From Beijerinckiaceae bacterium (lineage in GTDB: Bacteria; Pseudomonadota; Alphaproteobacteria; Rhizobiales; Beijerinckiaceae), in the NCBI GenBank assembly GCA_027311205.1, contig DAICZI010000097.1, positions 1-6,633 of the forward strand: a DNA stretch of 6,633 nucleotides, read 5' to 3'. The position numbers and the translations under genes are program-made. Shown one piece after another: positions 5,194 through 6,633 of the stretch. Positions within the stretch are counted from its first letter, which is position 1; every line of letters begins with the position of its first letter. The notes under the pieces were generated by a model. It was not told the origin of the DNA and did no database searches. It worked only from the letters and a program-made list of their open reading frames with translations.

Positions 5194-6116
5194 GATGACT
5201 CTCCTTGCGGCCTGGCGCTGTTGGCCACCAGCATGGATTGCATGATCTGGTCGGAAATGTCCTTCAGGCCAGCAGGCGAATGCGGCAGGAACAGGGTATT
5301 GGTCTTGTCATTTTCGCCAATGGCTTTCAGTGTATCGAAATACTGGGTGATCAGCACGAGATGCATCACTTCCGCAGTGGAGGTTGATCCTACGACCTTC
5401 TGAAATTCCGAGATGGACTCTTGCAGGCCAACGATGATGGCGCGGCGCTGGTTGGCAATGCCCTGGCCTTGCAACGCCTGGCTCTCGGCCTGCGCTTCGG
5501 CTTTTTTCACCACCAGGATTTTCTCGGCCTCGCCACGCGCATTGGCCGCGACCTGCTCGCGCTGGGCGGCATTGATGTCATTCATCGCCGATTTTACCTT
5601 GGCATCAGGCACAATGTCAGTCACCAGCACATTGACGATTTCATAGCCAAAATCGGCCATGTCGACATCAAGCTCCTTGCGCACGGCGGCAGCAATGCTC
5701 GATTGGCTGGCAAACACTTCATCAAGCGTCATGCCGGGCACATGGCCGAGAATCACCTGCTCGACATAGGATTGAATCTGCTGGGTGGGATCGGCCAATT
5801 TGTAAAAGGCATCATAGGCCTTGTCAGGCCGGACGCGATTTTGCACCGAAATCGGGATGGTCACAAAAACGTTATCGCGTGTTTTGGTTTCCATGGTCAG
5901 CGTAATCTGATTGACCCGCAAGCTGATGCGCCCGGCTACCATATCAAACCACGGCAATTTCCAATTCAACCCAGGTTGGCCAATGGTTCGGAATTTGCCA
6001 AACCTTGTGATGATGGCGACCTGCGCCGTCTGCACTGTGTAAAAGCACCCAAGCAACAACGAAAGCGCGATGAAACCTACAAAAATCAGGAGAACTAAAA
6101 GCGTGATGGCGAGCAT
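5190..6116 (-). CDS. SPFH/band-7 membrane protein, HIR-like (stomatin/prohibitin superfamily)
   Basis: The product is 308 residues. Residues 1-24 form one hydrophobic N-terminal membrane segment, followed by an SPFH domain at about 25-190. A charged, Ala/Glu/Lys-rich, probably coiled-coil region spans about 180-240, then a C-terminal tail. Several blocks resemble the plant hypersensitive-induced-reaction (HIR) branch as I recall it: ETKTRDNVFV (76-85), AFYKL (103-107), GYEIVNVLVTDIVPD (157-171), AMNDINAAQR (177-186), LITQYFDTLKAIG (255-267) and FLPHSPAG (276-283). Such proteins form large oligomers that organise membrane microdomains. Plant HIRs attach by lipidation, whereas this one has a transmembrane anchor. 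The ATG at 6116 has AAGGAG seven bases upstream and an extended -10 promoter further up. Its stop overlaps the start of the truncated idnD, so it heads the minus-strand run. No NfeD-type partner is visible. Superfamily certain; physiological role unknown. Confidence 0.93.
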   Translation of the reverse strand: MLAITLLVLLIFVGFIALSLLLGCFYTVQTAQVAIITRFGKFRTIGQPGLNWKLPWFDMVAGRISLRVNQITLTMETKTRDNVFVTIPISVQNRVRPDKAYDAFYKLADPTQQIQSYVEQVILGHVPGMTLDEVFASQSSIAAAVRKELDVDMADFGYEIVNVLVTDIVPDAKVKSAMNDINAAQREQVAANARGEAEKILVVKKAEAQAESQALQGQGIANQRRAIIVGLQESISEFQKVVGSTSTAEVMHLVLITQYFDTLKAIGENDKTNTLFLPHSPAGLKDISDQIMQSMLVANSARPQGESS

Positions 6117-6178
6117 GGTGCATCTCCTTCGTGCCTGCGGCCCCTCGTCAAACCCGGGTCTGGCAGCACGACGCCATC

Positions 6179-6187
6179 ATTATAGCA
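6179..6187 (-). promoter_or_regulatory. Extended -10 promoter element for the SPFH gene
   Basis: On the minus strand bases 6187-6179 read TGCTATAAT, a perfect TATAAT with the TGn extension. No good -35 hexamer sits 16-18 bases upstream, which is typical of extended -10 promoters. The predicted start near 6172 leaves a leader of about 55 bases before the ATG at 6116, which carries the AAGGAG ribosome site. Confidence 0.6.
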
Positions 6188-6247
6188 TGTGTTGCGTCGA
6201 CGCGTTGCCAGGGGCAGCAGGTTCTGGCGGCGAGCTGCCTGATGCAA

Positions 6248-6276
6248 TTGACGGCCAGCTTCCAATGCCGAATGAT
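6248..6276 (+). promoter_or_regulatory. Sigma-70-type promoter for the rightmost gene
   Basis: TTGACG (6248-6253) and AATGAT (6271-6276) are separated by exactly 17 bases, giving 5/6 and 4/6 matches to the housekeeping consensus. The predicted start near 6283 gives a leader of about 30 bases before the ATG at 6315. It faces away from the SPFH promoter in the same 198-base gap. Confidence 0.45.
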
Positions 6277-6314
6277 GACCGACCATGCGCGCAGCGCTTT
6301 GAAACCAGGATATC

Positions 6315-6633
6315 ATGCTCATGAACGGCTTGGCGGCTTCGCTCGGACACTGGCTGGCGCGCGTGATCTCGCAGCCCTACCACGTCCATAGCAGTGTTCC
6401 GCCCGTGCGCATGGCGGCGTTGCGGGCCACGCTCCAGCCGGGCGACGTGCTCCTGGTGGATGGCCACAGCAAGGCAGCATCGGCGATAAAATATCTCACG
6501 CAATCAAGCTGGTCACATGCCGCGCTCTATATCGGCCCACAGGAGGGGACGGGTGATTCCGCCGGTCTGGAATTTATCGAAGCGGACGTCGTCGAAGGGG
6601 TGCGCCGCGTCGGCCTTGATGCCTATGCCGGGC
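6315..6633 (+). CDS. YiiX/YebB-like permuted papain-fold (NlpC/P60-type) hydrolase, N-terminal part
   Basis: The frame stays open from the ATG at 6315 to the window end, 106 codons. LQPGDVLLVDGHSKAASAIK (40-59), YLTQSSWSHAALYIG (60-74) and EFIEADVVEGVRRV (86-99) match the group annotated as lipo-like or YiiX/YebB-like NlpC/P60 cysteine hydrolases. In this circularly permuted papain fold the catalytic His comes first, here His68 in WSHAALYIG. The catalytic Cys would be in the missing C-terminal part. Members are thought to act as amidases or peptidases on lipid or cell-envelope substrates, but few have been tested. The start is uncertain between the ATG at 6315 and the ATG at 6321, since AGGA at 6307-6310 is 4 or 10 bases away. 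No signal peptide is clear. It is divergent from the SPFH gene. Family call good, function inferred. Confidence 0.85.
   Translation, partial: MLMNGLAASLGHWLARVISQPYHVHSSVPPVRMAALRATLQPGDVLLVDGHSKAASAIKYLTQSSWSHAALYIGPQEGTGDSAGLEFIEADVVEGVRRVGLDAYAG

Noticed and set aside
5421..6098. Plus-strand frame of 225 codons opposite the SPFH gene
   Set aside because: It is antisense to a gene with a full SPFH domain, its own promoter and ribosome site; no domain is visible in the translation.

Overview
The window looks like chromosome of an alphaproteobacterium, most likely in the Hyphomicrobiales (Rhizobiales). The evidence is an IalB-family secreted protein divergent from cytochrome c oxidase subunit II, a rhizobial-type thioredoxin reductase, a UreE with a long His-rich tail, GC-rich codon use and frequent GTG/ATG starts with AAGGAG-type ribosome sites. 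Genus and species cannot be read from the sequence. I see no phage, insertion sequence, CRISPR array, rRNA or tRNA.

Left part (1-3234). The window opens inside coxB on the minus strand: 218 N-terminal residues, including the signal peptide, two membrane helices and the first CuA histidine. A 379-base divergent intergenic region follows, with two candidate operator palindromes. Then comes a plus-strand run, ialB-like gene, conserved lipoprotein, trxB, with gaps of 41 and 12 bases, probably one transcript. The first two products are exported and carry paired cysteines. TrxB is the cytoplasmic NADPH-thioredoxin reductase.

Middle and right (3329-6116, all minus strand). In transcription order: a membrane-anchored SPFH/band-7 protein resembling plant HIR proteins; the 5' end of an L-idonate 5-dehydrogenase-type gene (idnD) overlapping it by ATGA; the 3' end of an enolase-superfamily (mandelate racemase/muconate lactonizing) sugar-acid dehydratase, joined to idnD out of frame; an intact gluconate 5-dehydrogenase-like SDR gene (idnO); and ureE, which runs convergently into trxB. 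The idnD/dehydratase junction looks like a deletion scar in a sugar-acid catabolic cluster. ureE has no other urease gene next to it in this window.

Right edge (6117-6633). The 198-base gap between the SPFH gene and the next gene holds divergent promoters: an extended -10 for the SPFH gene and a TTGACG/AATGAT pair for the plus-strand gene. That gene is the N-terminal 106 codons of a YiiX/YebB-like permuted papain-fold (NlpC/P60-type) hydrolase and is cut by the window end.

No clearly new multi-gene system is visible. The most distinctive items are the idnD/dehydratase scar, the UreE tail (28 His in its last 53 residues) encoded by a self-complementary 15-bp repeat, the bacterial HIR-like SPFH protein, and the palindromes between coxB and the ialB-like gene.
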